Shown: piece after piece, positions 25,162 through 33,516 of the stretch
Layout: the number at the start of each line of letters is the position of its first letter
Numbering within the stretch: the stretch's first letter is position 1
Origin: Bosea vestrisii
GTDB lineage: Bacteria; Pseudomonadota; Alphaproteobacteria; Rhizobiales; Beijerinckiaceae
Direction of reading: 5' to 3'
Length of the DNA: 64,000 nt
NCBI RefSeq assembly: GCF_030144325.1
Contig: NZ_CP126307.1
Span: 5,484,001 to 5,548,000 of the forward strand
Made by a program: the position numbers and the translations under genes
The notes under the pieces: generated by a model
Told to the model about the DNA's origin: nothing
Databases searched by the model: none
Seen by the model: only the letters and a program-made list of their open reading frames with translations

Positions 25162-26139
25162 TTGTCCAGAATGCGATCCGTCCTGCGCGGCTGCGGCTCC
25201 TATCTGCCGGCGCGAATCCTGACCAACGCCGAACTGGCGAAGCAGGTCGACACCAACGATGAATGGATCGTCCAGCGCACCGGCATCCGCGCCCGCCATA
25301 TCGCGGCCGATGACGAGACCACCGGCACCCTCGGCCTGAAAGCGGCTGAGGCTGCGCTCGCAGATGCCGGGATCCCGGCGAGCGAGGTCGACCTCATCAT
25401 CGTCGCGACCGCGACGCCCGACCACACCTTCCCTGCGACCGCGACCGAGATCCAGGCTGCGCTCGGCATCAGCCACGGCGCAGCCTTCGATCTGCAGGCC
25501 GTCTGCTCCGGCTTCGTCTTCGCGCTCGCCACCGCCGACAAGTTCTTGACCAGCGGCGCGGCGAAGACCGCGCTCGTCATCGGCGCCGAGACCTTCTCGC
25601 GCATCCTCGACTGGGAGGATCGCAGCACCTGCGTGCTCTTCGGCGACGGCGCCGGCGCCGTGGTGCTCAGGGCGGAGCAGGGCAACGGCACGCTCGCCGA
25701 TCGCGGCGTGCTGACGACCCATATCCGCTCCGACGGCCGCTATATGAACAAGCTCTATGTCGATGGCGGGCCGGGCTCGACCAAGACAGTGGGCTTCCTG
25801 CGCATGGAGGGCCGGGAGGTCTTCAAGCACGCGGTGGTCAACCTGGCCGACACCGTACGCCATACTTTTGAGGAAACCGGGCTCACCGGCGCCGACATCG
25901 ACTGGTTCGTGCCGCACCAGGCCAATCGCCGCATCATCGACGCCACCGCCCACAAACTCGGTATCAGCGAGGACCGGGTGGTCATCACCGTCGACAAGCA
26001 CGGCAACACCTCGGCTGCCTCGATCCCGCTCGCTTTGGCGCAGGCCCATTCGGACGGGCGGATCAAGCCCGGGCAGCTCGTCCTGATCGAAGCCATGGGT
26101 GGCGGTTTCACCTGGGGCTCGGCGCTGATCCGCTGGTAG
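25162..26139 (+). CDS. fabH: beta-ketoacyl-ACP synthase III
   Basis: A 325-residue condensing enzyme that starts fatty-acid chains from acetyl-CoA and malonyl-ACP. The catalytic triad is visible: cysteine 115 in QAVCSGFVFAL, histidine in VPHQANRRIID and asparagine in KHGNTSAASIP. The glycine-rich C-terminal GGGFTWGSALIRW is typical. The start is given as TTG 25162, suitably spaced from GGGAAGAG; ATG 25171 (MRSVLRG) is an alternative nine bases on. A terminator follows. Confidence 0.96.
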   Translation: MSRMRSVLRGCGSYLPARILTNAELAKQVDTNDEWIVQRTGIRARHIAADDETTGTLGLKAAEAALADAGIPASEVDLIIVATATPDHTFPATATEIQAALGISHGAAFDLQAVCSGFVFALATADKFLTSGAAKTALVIGAETFSRILDWEDRSTCVLFGDGAGAVVLRAEQGNGTLADRGVLTTHIRSDGRYMNKLYVDGGPGSTKTVGFLRMEGREVFKHAVVNLADTVRHTFEETGLTGADIDWFVPHQANRRIIDATAHKLGISEDRVVITVDKHGNTSAASIPLALAQAHSDGRIKPGQLVLIEAMGGGFTWGSALIRW

Positions 26140-26204
26140 CGGCGTCGGTTTGATCGACCAAGCTAAGCGCTTTGGATTTATGACATTTTCTTAGCGGTCG
26201 TCAG

Positions 26205-26224
26205 CGCGGATTTTCCGCGTTTTT
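26205..26224 (+). terminator. intrinsic terminator after fabH
   Basis: CGCGGA and TCCGCG form a 6-bp stem around TTT, followed by TTTTT, 65 bp after the fabH stop. It separates fabH from the ihfA transcript. Confidence 0.75.
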
Positions 26225-26341
26225 CAACCTGTGCGAGCGCGCCGAGGATTGACCGCAATCGCCTCGCCGCCTAGCGTCCGGCTCCGGTGGGGCGAGGTTG
26301 ATAGGGACGCCGCTGTTTGAAGAAACGCCTTGGAGGAACTG

Positions 26342-26656
26342 ATGGCGGGGCAAACGATTACGCGGGCTGACCTGTGCGAGGCAGTCTATCAGAAGATCGG
26401 CCTGTCGCGGACAGAGTCGTCCAAGCTCGTCGAAGTGGTGTTGGACGAAATCTGCGACGCGGTCGCGCGTGGGGAAAACGTCAAATTATCCTCGTTCGGC
26501 TCCTTCGTGGTGCGCGACAAAGGCGAGCGAATCGGGCGTAATCCGAAAACCGGCGTCGAAGTTCCGATCGAGCCGCGTCGCGTGATGGTGTTCAAGCCGT
26601 CGAACGTGATGAAGGCGAAGATCAACGGACTGAACGGCGCGGGCGAGGAAGAGTGA
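26342..26656 (+). CDS. ihfA: integration host factor subunit alpha
   Basis: A 104-residue DNA-bending protein that pairs with IhfB in nucleoid architecture, recombination and transcription. Family marks are ITRADLCEAVYQKIGLSRTESSKLVE, VKLSSFGSFVVRDKGERIGRNPKTG with the DNA-contact proline arm, and PIEPRRVMVFKPSNVMK. GGAGG lies six bases before ATG 26342, ruling out the TTG at 26330. Its TGA overlaps the GTG of the following MerR gene, the standard ihfA-merR pair of alphaproteobacteria. Confidence 0.96.
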   Translation: MAGQTITRADLCEAVYQKIGLSRTESSKLVEVVLDEICDAVARGENVKLSSFGSFVVRDKGERIGRNPKTGVEVPIEPRRVMVFKPSNVMKAKINGLNGAGEEE

Positions 26657-27246
26657 CTCTGGAGTTCCACGACGGCGCATATGAGGCCGAATTGGATAAC
26701 AAGAGCCCAGACGCATTCAGAACCATCAGCGAGGTCGCAGACGACCTCGACATTCCCCAGCATGTCCTGCGTTTCTGGGAAACGCGCTTCTCCCAGATCA
26801 AGCCGCTGAAGCGCGGCGGCGGCCGGCGCTATTACCGGCCCGACGATGTCGCCCTGCTGAAGGGCATCCGCCGCCTGCTCTACGGCGAGGGCTATACCAT
26901 CAAGGGCCTGCAGCGCATCCTGAAGGAACAGGGGCCGCGCCATGTCCAGGCGATCGGCCGCGGCGGCGAAATCCTCGGCGCTCCCGCTGCCCAGCCTGCT
27001 GCGTCAACCGCACCGGCGCGCCCGGAGCCGATGCCGGCGCCGCCATCGGCGCAGTACCATCATCCTGCAGCTGTCGCCGAGCCGGGTTTCGCCGCGAAGG
27101 CGCTGCTTTCCTCCCTGCCGCGTTCGGCCCAGCCGCTGATTGGCGCCGACGATCTTGCCTTCCTGAAGGCAACGCTTTCCGAACTGATCGAATGCCGCCG
27201 CCTGCTACACAGCGCCCTGGCGACCGCGGCCGCGGAGGACGCCTGA
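26653..27246 (+). CDS. MerR family transcriptional regulator paired with ihfA
   Basis: A 197-residue MerR-type protein. The N-terminal HTH and wing (FRTISEVADDLDIPQHVLRFWETRF and GGGRRYYRPDDVALLKGIRRLLYGEGYTIKGLQRIL) match the regulator always found downstream of ihfA in this class. The middle (about residues 110-145) is proline/alanine-rich and unstructured, and the last 50 residues form a helix with a single cysteine (IECRRLLHSAL). It starts with GTG overlapping the ihfA stop. Target and signal are unknown. Confidence 0.9.
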   Translation: MTLEFHDGAYEAELDNKSPDAFRTISEVADDLDIPQHVLRFWETRFSQIKPLKRGGGRRYYRPDDVALLKGIRRLLYGEGYTIKGLQRILKEQGPRHVQAIGRGGEILGAPAAQPAASTAPARPEPMPAPPSAQYHHPAAVAEPGFAAKALLSSLPRSAQPLIGADDLAFLKATLSELIECRRLLHSALATAAAEDA

Positions 27247-27290
27247 GCGCTGCCGGCGCTTGAACCTCTGAGCAAGGATCGTTAGATCAG

Positions 27291-27354
27291 CCGCGAGGAC
27301 GACCTCCGCGGTGCCTTGAGCCTGCGTTTCCTAACAGGCGTGGACGACCCCGCC
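27291..27354 (+). promoter_or_regulatory. guanidine-II (mini-ykkC) riboswitch
   Basis: Two GC-rich hairpins each have the loop ACGA. The first (27291-27311) pairs CCGCGAGG with CCTCCGCGG through one bulged base. The second (27337-27354) pairs GGCGTGG with CCCCGCC with one mismatch. They are joined by 25 bases. Twin stem-loops with ACGR tetraloops are the defining feature of the guanidine-II class, in which guanidinium makes the loops kiss and exposes the ribosome-binding site. GAGGAGGG follows about 10 bases on, just before the SugE/Gdx start, exactly the expected output gene. Confidence 0.88.
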
Positions 27355-27375
27355 CTTCTCATGAGGAGGGCCGCC

Positions 27376-27690
27376 ATGGCCTGGACTTATCTTTTCTTTG
27401 CCGGTCTGTTCGAAATCGGCTGGGCGATCGGGCTGAAATACACGCACGGTTTCACCCGCCTCATCCCGACCGTTCTGACGGTCGGCAGCATGGTGGTGAG
27501 CCTTGGCCTGCTTGGCCTCGCGCTGAAGAGCCTGCCGCTCGGCACGGCCTATGCGATCTGGACCGGGATCGGCACGATCGGCACCGCCACTCTCGGCATC
27601 ATCCTGTTCGGCGAGCCGGCGACGGCGCTGCGTCTCGCCTGCATCGGCTTGATTGTCGCCGGCATCGTCGGGCTGAAGCTCGTCTCCTGA
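27376..27690 (+). CDS. sugE: SMR family guanidinium exporter (Gdx/SugE)
   Basis: A 104-residue four-helix small multidrug resistance protein working as an antiparallel dimer. The helix-1 glutamate is in FFAGLFEIGWAIGLKYTHGF, and the W-A-I-G-L-K-Y run together with GTAYAIWTGIGTIGTATLGI marks the SugE/Gdx subfamily, proton-coupled guanidinium exporters. Residues end IVAGIVGLKLVS, as in the family. The chosen ATG 27376 follows GAGGAGGG. The upstream guanidine-II riboswitch independently supports the substrate. Confidence 0.93.
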   Translation: MAWTYLFFAGLFEIGWAIGLKYTHGFTRLIPTVLTVGSMVVSLGLLGLALKSLPLGTAYAIWTGIGTIGTATLGIILFGEPATALRLACIGLIVAGIVGLKLVS

Positions 27691-27717
27691 GGCAGCTCGC
27701 CAAGCTGAGCCGGCGGC

Positions 27718-27888
27718 TCACTGCCGCCGGAACGCCTCGGGCCAGAAGCCGTTGCGCTCGAGCAGCACGATCACGACGATGACCGCCAGGGTCACGACGA
27801 CGGTCATCAGCTTGGCGTTCCAGGGGACGTGGCGGCCGACCAGCCAGATCAGCGCCATGCCGGCGAGCAGGGGAATGAGCAGTTCCAT
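27718..27888 (-). CDS. 56-residue two-helix membrane protein
   Basis: Starts with ATG at 27888 (MELLIPLLAGMALIWLVGRH) and ends with TGA at 27718-27720. Two hydrophobic helices (about 2-17 and 28-43) are separated by a basic loop, and the tail ends NGFWPEAFRRQ. Codon use, with G/C at almost every third position, looks like that of neighbouring genes, which supports real coding. The ribosome-binding site is weak. It converges on sugE. Function unknown. Confidence 0.55.
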   Translation of the reverse strand: MELLIPLLAGMALIWLVGRHVPWNAKLMTVVVTLAVIVVIVLLERNGFWPEAFRRQ

Positions 27889-28037
27889 GGCACGAGCCTA
27901 GCTCAGGTGAACGCAGGCCGCATCCATCATCGGAACTCCGGAACAGTTCGCAGCCGCATACGTTGCAGCGACAGGGAAGCACGTTGCCGGCAGGCGGCGT
28001 CGGACAGCAATCCGGACAACTCGAACAGGAGGAAGGC

Positions 28038-28541
28038 ATGGGCCTCTTTTCCAAGGATATCAAGACGATGGACGATCTCTTCGTGCATCAGCTCCAGGAC
28101 ATCTATTACGCCGAGAAGCAGATCACCAAGGCGCTGCCGAAGATGATCGAAAAAGCGACGGATACGCAGCTGCGCAGCGGGCTGCAGGCTCATCTGGGCG
28201 AGACCGAAGGCCATATCCGCCGGCTCGAACAGGTCTTCCAGCAGCATGGCGCCGAAGCCAAGGGCGTCGACTGCCCGGCGATCGACGGCATCCTCGAGGA
28301 GGCTGACGAGGTGACCGGCGAAGTCGAGGACAAGCAGGTGCTGGATGCGGCGATCATCGCCGCGGCGCAGGCCGTCGAGCACTATGAGATCACCCGCTAC
28401 GGCACGCTGACCGCCTGGGCAAAGCAGCTCGGCCGCGAGGATTGCGCCGCGCTGCTGCAGCAGAACCTCGACGAGGAACATGCCGCCGACAGCAAGCTGA
28501 CCAAGCTGGCGGAATCCGGGGTCAACCGCCAGGCGGCCTGA
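28038..28541 (+). CDS. YciE/YciF-type ferritin-like protein (DUF892)
   Basis: A 167-residue four-helix-bundle protein of the DUF892 family, stress-induced in enterobacteria. The diagnostic N-terminus reads TMDDLFVHQLQDIYYAEKQI, and the iron-type residues are in HLGETEGHIRRLEQVF, AIIAAAQAVEHYEITRYGTL and NLDEEHAADSKLTKLA. AGGAGGAAGG precedes ATG 28038. It stands alone on the plus strand and converges on the LysR gene. Whether it binds a di-iron centre is inferred from the spaced Glu/His residues. Confidence 0.92.
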   Translation: MGLFSKDIKTMDDLFVHQLQDIYYAEKQITKALPKMIEKATDTQLRSGLQAHLGETEGHIRRLEQVFQQHGAEAKGVDCPAIDGILEEADEVTGEVEDKQVLDAAIIAAAQAVEHYEITRYGTLTAWAKQLGREDCAALLQQNLDEEHAADSKLTKLAESGVNRQAA

Positions 28542-28560
28542 CGCCTGATCCGGCCGTTCT

Positions 28561-29550
28561 TCAGGCCTCTGCCGGCGAGGGCGCCTCGGCGTCCTCCCGG
28601 CCTGTCGCGCCGCCTTCCATCAGTGGCCGTAGCTTGGTGAGCTCGGCGGCCATGAAGTCGAGGAAGAGGCGCACCCGCGGCGAGTGGCGTAGATCAGGAT
28701 GGGTGAGCAGCCAGAGATCGGCGGCGTAGCCGGTCTGTGGTGGCGCGAGTCGCACCAGCGCGGGGCGCTTGTCGGCGATGAAACAGGGCAGGAAGCCGAT
28801 GCCGATGCCGGCCTCGACCGCTTCCGCAAGCCCCAGAACGGTGTTGAGCTTGTAGACCGTCTGGTCGGCCGGGATGTGCTTTTGCCGATATTGCACCACC
28901 TTGAAATTGCTGAACTGGTCGCCGAGCGAGATCCAGCGCAGCTGCGTAAGTTCCGCCTGGTCGGAGGGGGCGCCCTCCGGAAAGTCGATCGCGCGCCCGT
29001 ACAGCGCCCAGCCGATCTGGGCGACGCGCCGGCCGATCAGGTTCTCTGGCGGATTGTCTGTGGCGCGGATCGCGACATCGGCGTCGCGCTTACTGAGATT
29101 GAGGGCCTGGTTTCCGAGCAGCACATCGAGTTTGATGTCCGGGCATTGCCTCATGAAGGCGGCAAAGAGCGGCGTCAGCAGCTCGACCAATAGCGAGTCG
29201 TTGGTGGTGACGCGCAATTCGCCCGCCGGCAGGATCTCGCGGCCGGCGAGACGGCGGGTGAAGCCGGCGATGTCGGTTTCCAGCCGCTCGGCCAGGCCGG
29301 CCATCTCCTCGCCCGCGGGTGTCGGCACATAGCCGGAGCGGTGTCGCTCGAACAGGCGCGTGCCCAGAGAAGCTTCGATCTGGCCGAGCCGGCGGAAGAC
29401 GGTGGAGTGGTTGAGGCCGATCAGCTCGGCGGCGGCTGGAAGGCTGCGCGCTTCGGCGATGGCCCTGATCAGCCGAAAATCGTCCCAAGCGATAGGTGAG
29501 GCGGCATTCGGCAAGGGACGGCTCCGGGCGAAAGAGGCTGCCCTGAACAT
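28561..29550 (-). CDS. LysR family transcriptional regulator
   Basis: A 329-residue LysR protein. The N-terminal HTH (DDFRLIRAIAEARSLPAAAELIGLNHSTVFRRLGQIEASLG) has the unusual HSTVFRR recognition segment instead of QPAVSRQ, seen in the LysR branch that acts on single genes near dehydrogenases and DoxX proteins. The effector domain begins near residue 105 (GELRVTTNDSLLVELL). ATG 29550 has no clear Shine-Dalgarno. The gene is followed upstream, in the same orientation, by doxX and lies next to a VOC dioxygenase/hydrolase pair; it is the likely regulator of that set. Confidence 0.88.
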   Translation of the reverse strand: MFRAASFARSRPLPNAASPIAWDDFRLIRAIAEARSLPAAAELIGLNHSTVFRRLGQIEASLGTRLFERHRSGYVPTPAGEEMAGLAERLETDIAGFTRRLAGREILPAGELRVTTNDSLLVELLTPLFAAFMRQCPDIKLDVLLGNQALNLSKRDADVAIRATDNPPENLIGRRVAQIGWALYGRAIDFPEGAPSDQAELTQLRWISLGDQFSNFKVVQYRQKHIPADQTVYKLNTVLGLAEAVEAGIGIGFLPCFIADKRPALVRLAPPQTGYAADLWLLTHPDLRHSPRVRLFLDFMAAELTKLRPLMEGGATGREDAEAPSPAEA

Positions 29551-29609
29551 GGTACGGGCGACAGGTTGCAGCAACCTGTCGCCCGTTCTGGCTGACAACG
29601 AGATGACGT

Positions 29610-30029
29610 TCAGGCGAGGGCGGGCTTCGGTGCAGTGCCGGCCGGACGCAGCGCCAGGGCGCCATCGCCGATCAGGACATGGGCAAGGGCGGTGAGCGCA
29701 AGGAAGGCGGGATATTCCCAGCCGCCGTTCGGGGCGGTGAACAGCCAGCCATTGGGGGCGTGGACGCTGAGCGCGCCGAGCAGGATCGGCAGCAAGGCGA
29801 GCGAGACATAGCGGCCATAGAAGCCCGTGAGGATGGCAAGTCCGCCGAGCGTCTCCGCCAGGATGATCGGCCAGGCGAGGAGGCCGGGCAGGCCGATCTG
29901 GCCGAGGAAGCCGGCGAAGCCGGGAACGGTGAAGATGGCAAGCTTCAGATAGGCGTGGGCGATGAACATGGTGCCGAGCGCGATGCGCAGGGCGAGCGCG
30001 CCATAAGGAGCGAAACGGGTATCGATCAT
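29610..30029 (-). CDS. DoxX family membrane protein (MhqP-like)
   Basis: A 139-residue four-helix membrane protein of the DoxX family. The signature is ALRIALGTMFIAHAYLKLAIFTVPGFAGFL with GLPGLLAWPIILAETLGGLAILTGFYGR. GGAG eight bases upstream sets ATG 30029. DoxX proteins in B. subtilis mhqNOP and elsewhere respond to quinones and electrophiles. Here the gene faces a VOC dioxygenase across a 184-bp divergent region and lies upstream of lysR on the same strand, a layout that suggests one regulon. Confidence 0.85.
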   Translation of the reverse strand: MIDTRFAPYGALALRIALGTMFIAHAYLKLAIFTVPGFAGFLGQIGLPGLLAWPIILAETLGGLAILTGFYGRYVSLALLPILLGALSVHAPNGWLFTAPNGGWEYPAFLALTALAHVLIGDGALALRPAGTAPKPALA

Positions 30030-30213
30030 GGTTATTCTCCGAAGGACCGGGTTGGGCTGCAACAGAAACTGCTCTCAGCTTGATCGCAATTCCAGTTGGT
30101 ATATCGACAGATCGACATTGCATCAGAGCAATGATGAGCCACTGACTTTCCGGTCTCGCCGCCCCATCTTGGCGTCAACGAGGGCAGCCCCTTGCAGCCC
30201 GGAGGACGACATC

Positions 30214-31146
30214 ATGCAGATCAACGGCATCCACCACGTCACCGCCATCGCCGGCCCGGCGCGCCGCAATCTCGATTTCTACAACCGCGTCCTCGGCCTG
30301 CGCCTGGTCAAGAAGACGGTGAACTTCGACGATCCGACAACCTGGCATCTCTATTTCGGCGATGCCGGCGGCAGCCCGGGCACAATCCTGACCTTCTTCC
30401 CCTGGGATCATGTCGCGGCCGGCCGGCTCGGCGTCGGCGAGACCGAGGTGACCAGTTTCCGCATCCCGGAAGCGGCGATCGGCTACTGGACGCATCGGCT
30501 CATCGCGAGCGGTGTCGCACATGACGTGCCCCAGAAGCGCTTCGGCGAGACCGTGCTTGCCTTCCGCGACCCGGACGGCATGCGGCTCGCGCTGGTCGCG
30601 GTGCCCGGCAGCGAGAGCGAGCCGGCCTGGGACAATGGCGAGGTGCCCGTCGAATTCGCGATCCGCGGCTTCCACGGCGTCACCCTGCTGCTCGACAAGA
30701 CGGAGACCACTGCAGCGATCCTGCGCGACGTCTTCGGCTTCGTCGAAGCCGGCCGCGACGGCAATACCGTCCGCATGCGGGCTGAAGGCACGGCCCATGG
30801 CGGTGTCGTCGACCTGCGCGCTGCCGGCGGCTTCCTGCCGGCGAGGATGGGCGCAGGCTCGGTGCACCATATCGCTTTCCGCGCCGGCGACGACGCGGAG
30901 CAGGCGCGGATGGTGAAGACGCTGACCGAGACGTTCGGCCTGCGACCCACGGAGCAGAGGGACCGGTTCTATTTCCGCTCCGTCTACTTCCGCGAGCCTG
31001 GCGGTGTGCTGTTCGAGATCGCGACCGATGCGCCCGGCTTTGCCATCGACGAGCCGGCCGACGATCTCGGCAGCACGCTCAAGCTGCCGGCGCAGTACGA
31101 GCCGCGCCGCGCCGAGATCGAGGCCATCCTGCCGGCGCTGGCTTGA
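30214..31146 (+). CDS. VOC-family ring-cleaving dioxygenase (MhqO-like)
   Basis: A 310-residue protein of two glyoxalase/extradiol-dioxygenase modules. The first starts GIHHVTAIAGPARRNLDFYNRVLGLRLVKKTVNFDDPTTWHLYFGD, a run diagnostic for the MhqO/MhqE/LinE-like ring-cleaving group. Metal ligands are likely H9 (or nearby), H-containing SVHHIAFRA in the second module, and E in GVLFEIATD. It probably opens hydroquinone or catechol-type rings using Fe2+. GGAGGACGAC precedes the ATG. The next gene, a serine hydrolase 69 bp on, would accept the cleavage product. Confidence 0.9.
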   Translation: MQINGIHHVTAIAGPARRNLDFYNRVLGLRLVKKTVNFDDPTTWHLYFGDAGGSPGTILTFFPWDHVAAGRLGVGETEVTSFRIPEAAIGYWTHRLIASGVAHDVPQKRFGETVLAFRDPDGMRLALVAVPGSESEPAWDNGEVPVEFAIRGFHGVTLLLDKTETTAAILRDVFGFVEAGRDGNTVRMRAEGTAHGGVVDLRAAGGFLPARMGAGSVHHIAFRAGDDAEQARMVKTLTETFGLRPTEQRDRFYFRSVYFREPGGVLFEIATDAPGFAIDEPADDLGSTLKLPAQYEPRRAEIEAILPALA

Positions 31147-31215
31147 CACTCAAAATGCGCTCCGCTTTCGGGCGGGCGCTCCTCACCGAACTTCATCGTG
31201 AAAGGAGGCCGTGCC

Positions 31216-31863
31216 ATGGCACTTCCTGTATCAACCAGCGCGTCCGAAACCTTTGTCCATCGCTTCGAGCCGGGGACCGCGCCCGGCCTGCCGCCGCTCC
31301 TGTTGCTGCACGGCACCGGCGGCGACGAGAACGATCTCTTGCCGCTCGGGCGCACCGTCGCGCCGGGCGCGGCGTTGCTCTCGCCACGCGGCCGCACCTT
31401 GGAAGCCGGCATGCCGCGCTTCTTCCGCCGGCTGGCCGAGGGCATCCTCGACGAGGACGATCTGCGCCGGCGCACGCATGAGCTCGCCGATTTCATCGAG
31501 CAGGCGAGAGCGGAGCATGGGCTGCCGGCGCCGATCGCGCTAGGCTTCTCCAACGGCGCCAACATTGCCGCTGCGATGCTGCTCCTGAGGCCAGAGGTGC
31601 TCTCGGGGGCCGTGCTGCTGCGAGCGATGTCGCCCTTCGTCAAGCCGCCTGCGGCGACGCTGGGTGGCAAGCCGGTGCTGATCGTTTCCGGCAGCGTCGA
31701 CCCGGTCGTGCCGGAGGAGAATGCGGCGCGGTTGGCGGCGACGCTCAGCGGGGCAGGGGCCGCCGTCTCGCATCGCAGCCTGCCGACGGGGCATGGCCTG
31801 TCGCAGGCGGATCTGCGGTTGGTGCGGGATTGGGTGGCGGAACGTCAGGCGCGCGCGGCCTGA
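31216..31863 (+). CDS. alpha/beta hydrolase, carboxylesterase/MhqD type
   Basis: A 215-residue alpha/beta-hydrolase with the fold of phospholipase/carboxylesterase 2. The oxyanion region is LLLHGTGGDENDLLPLGR, the nucleophile elbow GFSNGANIAAAML (serine), the acid SGSVDPVVPEENA, and the histidine PTGHGLSQADL. This matches MhqD, a hydrolase of the quinone-inducible regulon in B. subtilis. AGGAGG lies eight bases before ATG 31216. It is almost certainly cotranscribed with the VOC dioxygenase. Confidence 0.9.
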   Translation: MALPVSTSASETFVHRFEPGTAPGLPPLLLLHGTGGDENDLLPLGRTVAPGAALLSPRGRTLEAGMPRFFRRLAEGILDEDDLRRRTHELADFIEQARAEHGLPAPIALGFSNGANIAAAMLLLRPEVLSGAVLLRAMSPFVKPPAATLGGKPVLIVSGSVDPVVPEENAARLAATLSGAGAAVSHRSLPTGHGLSQADLRLVRDWVAERQARAA

Positions 31864-31869
31864 CGCGGG

Positions 31870-32019
31870 TTATGCACCGGGCCTGATGTGCTTCGAGAGA
31901 TAGCACATCAGGCCGAGCCCGCCGAGCATCACCGAGATCATATAGGGGCCGAACAGGCAGGCGACGAACACGGCCGCGATGAAGCCGAGCATCAGGCTGT
32001 TACGCCAGTCCAGGGTCAT
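31870..32019 (-). CDS. 49-residue membrane protein
   Basis: ATG at 32019 follows a strong GGAGG and the frame ends TAA at 31870-31872. The peptide begins MTLDWRNSLMLGFIAAVFVA and continues as a hydrophobic stretch to YLSKHIRPGA, giving one long or two short membrane helices. It converges on the hydrolase gene with six bases between stops. The 105 bases between it and the broken BKACE gene leave room for its own promoter. No family recognised. Confidence 0.6.
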   Translation of the reverse strand: MTLDWRNSLMLGFIAAVFVACLFGPYMISVMLGGLGLMCYLSKHIRPGA

Positions 32020-32124
32020 GACGGGCCTCCACGAATCGATGCCAGTATCATGAAGGTAATGTTCGCTCTGTGAACCGCATTTGAACAGAATACGTTAACA
32101 AAACCTTGATCTTGCGGGCGCGCC

Positions 32125-32959
32125 TCATGCAGCTTCGGGCAGTTTCAGAAGGCGCCGCGCCTCCGCCGCACTGGCTGGTCGGCGGCCATATTCGGGGCAG
32201 AGCGCGACGATGCGCTCGACCAGCGCGGCGTTCGACGGCGCCAGCCTGTCGCGGTCGAGCCGGACATTGTCTTCCAGCCCGGTACGGCAGTGGCCGCCGA
32301 GCTCGAGCGACCAGCGGTTGAGCGTGATCTGGTCGCGGCCGATGCCGGCACCGGTCCAGGTCGCGTCGGGGACGAGGCGCTTCAGCGTTGCGATGTAGAA
32401 TTCGAAGACGGTGCGGTCGACCGGCATGGCGTTCTTGACGCCCATGACGAACTGAACATGCAGCGGCCCCTCGATCGCGCCCGCCACACCCATCTCGACC
32501 GCCTTGAAGATCATCGACAGGTCGAAGGCCTCGATCTCCGGCTTGACGCCATGGACCTTCATCTCGGCCGCGAGCCAGTCGACCAGCTCCGGACTGTTCT
32601 CGTAGACCCGGGTCGGGAAGTTGCAGGAGCCGGTCGAAAGCGAGGCCATGTCGGGCTTGAGCGGAATCATGCCGCCGCGCTCGCGGCCTGCGCCGGAACG
32701 CCCGCCGGTCGAGAACTGCACGATCATGCCGGGGCAATGCTTGCGCAGGCCTTCGAGCAGCAGCCCGAAGCGCTCGGGGTCGGAAGTCGGCGCGCCCTCG
32801 TCGCTGCGGACATGGCAATGCGCCAGGCTCGCCCCGGCCTCGAAGGCCGCTTGCGTCGATTCTGACCTGCTCGGGAATCGTGATCGGGACCGCCGGATTG
32901 TCGCGCTTGCTCGGCAGCGAACCGGTGATCGCGACCGTGATGATGCAGGGCGTGGTCAT
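32125..32959 (-). pseudogene. beta-keto acid cleavage enzyme (BKACE, DUF849 family), frameshifted
   Basis: The N-terminal frame (MTTPCIITVAITGSLPSKRD, ATG 32959 after TGGAGG) ends in PEQV and the rest of the enzyme continues in a second frame. Removing one base near 32863 restores PEQVESTQAAFEAGASLAHCHVR and gives about 277 residues, the family length. Zn ligands are seen in AHCHVR and HGVKPEIEAFD. The C-terminus GHCRTGLEDNVRLD is the family end signature. BKACE enzymes split beta-keto acids with acetyl-CoA. The single extra base may be a real lesion or a sequencing error. Confidence 0.83.
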
Positions 32960-33115
32960 GCGGTGGCCTCCAGTCCCGACTCAATCAAGACGATTCTGCC
33001 GCTGTCGGCAAAGTCCCGATCGGCGTTTCATGCCAGGAAATGCGCGGCAGCGGCACCTATGCCGTCTTCGCGCGTTGTCCTCGCGGAGCCGCGATGCGGC
33101 ACGGAGAACAATGCC

Positions 33116-33400
33116 ATGATGTTCCAGCTTTTCGAGGCCATCGCTGACAGGGTGCGCGATCAGGCGGCCGACTATGCCGACGCGCAGGCGCGGATCGGCG
33201 CACGAACCCTCGCGCACGTCGTTGATCCCTTCAATATGACATCCGCCATGGTCGAGTCCTCGCCTGCATCTGCGTTGACTGCCGACGCAGACTTGCATCC
33301 GCCTCGTCCGAGGAGCGCGCGTCGCGCCAAACGTAACTCTGGCCCCGCCGTCAAGCGACCCTCGCGCCCAAGCCGACGTCCCGCAGCGAACTTCGCTTGA
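33116..33400 (+). CDS. small hypothetical protein with basic, proline-rich tail
   Basis: A 94-residue frame starting at the double ATG at 33116/33119 after GGAGAA. The first 45 residues (MMFQLFEAIADRVRDQAADYADAQARIGA) look like a helix, and the last 35 are rich in arginine, proline and serine and are likely disordered. It diverges from the broken BKACE gene. No domain recognised; the coding call rests on ribosome-binding site, third-position G/C and an open frame. Confidence 0.45.
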   Translation: MMFQLFEAIADRVRDQAADYADAQARIGARTLAHVVDPFNMTSAMVESSPASALTADADLHPPRPRSARRAKRNSGPAVKRPSRPSRRPAANFA

Positions 33401-33516
33401 CCGTCCCCTGCTTCGCCGGGAAAGTCGGGATATGGTTGGCCGGCTGAATGGTGGATTGGCCGTGGCGCGGGGCGTCGCTTCGCCGCCAGGCGCTCCGTAG
33501 CCGGACGGAGGCAGGC

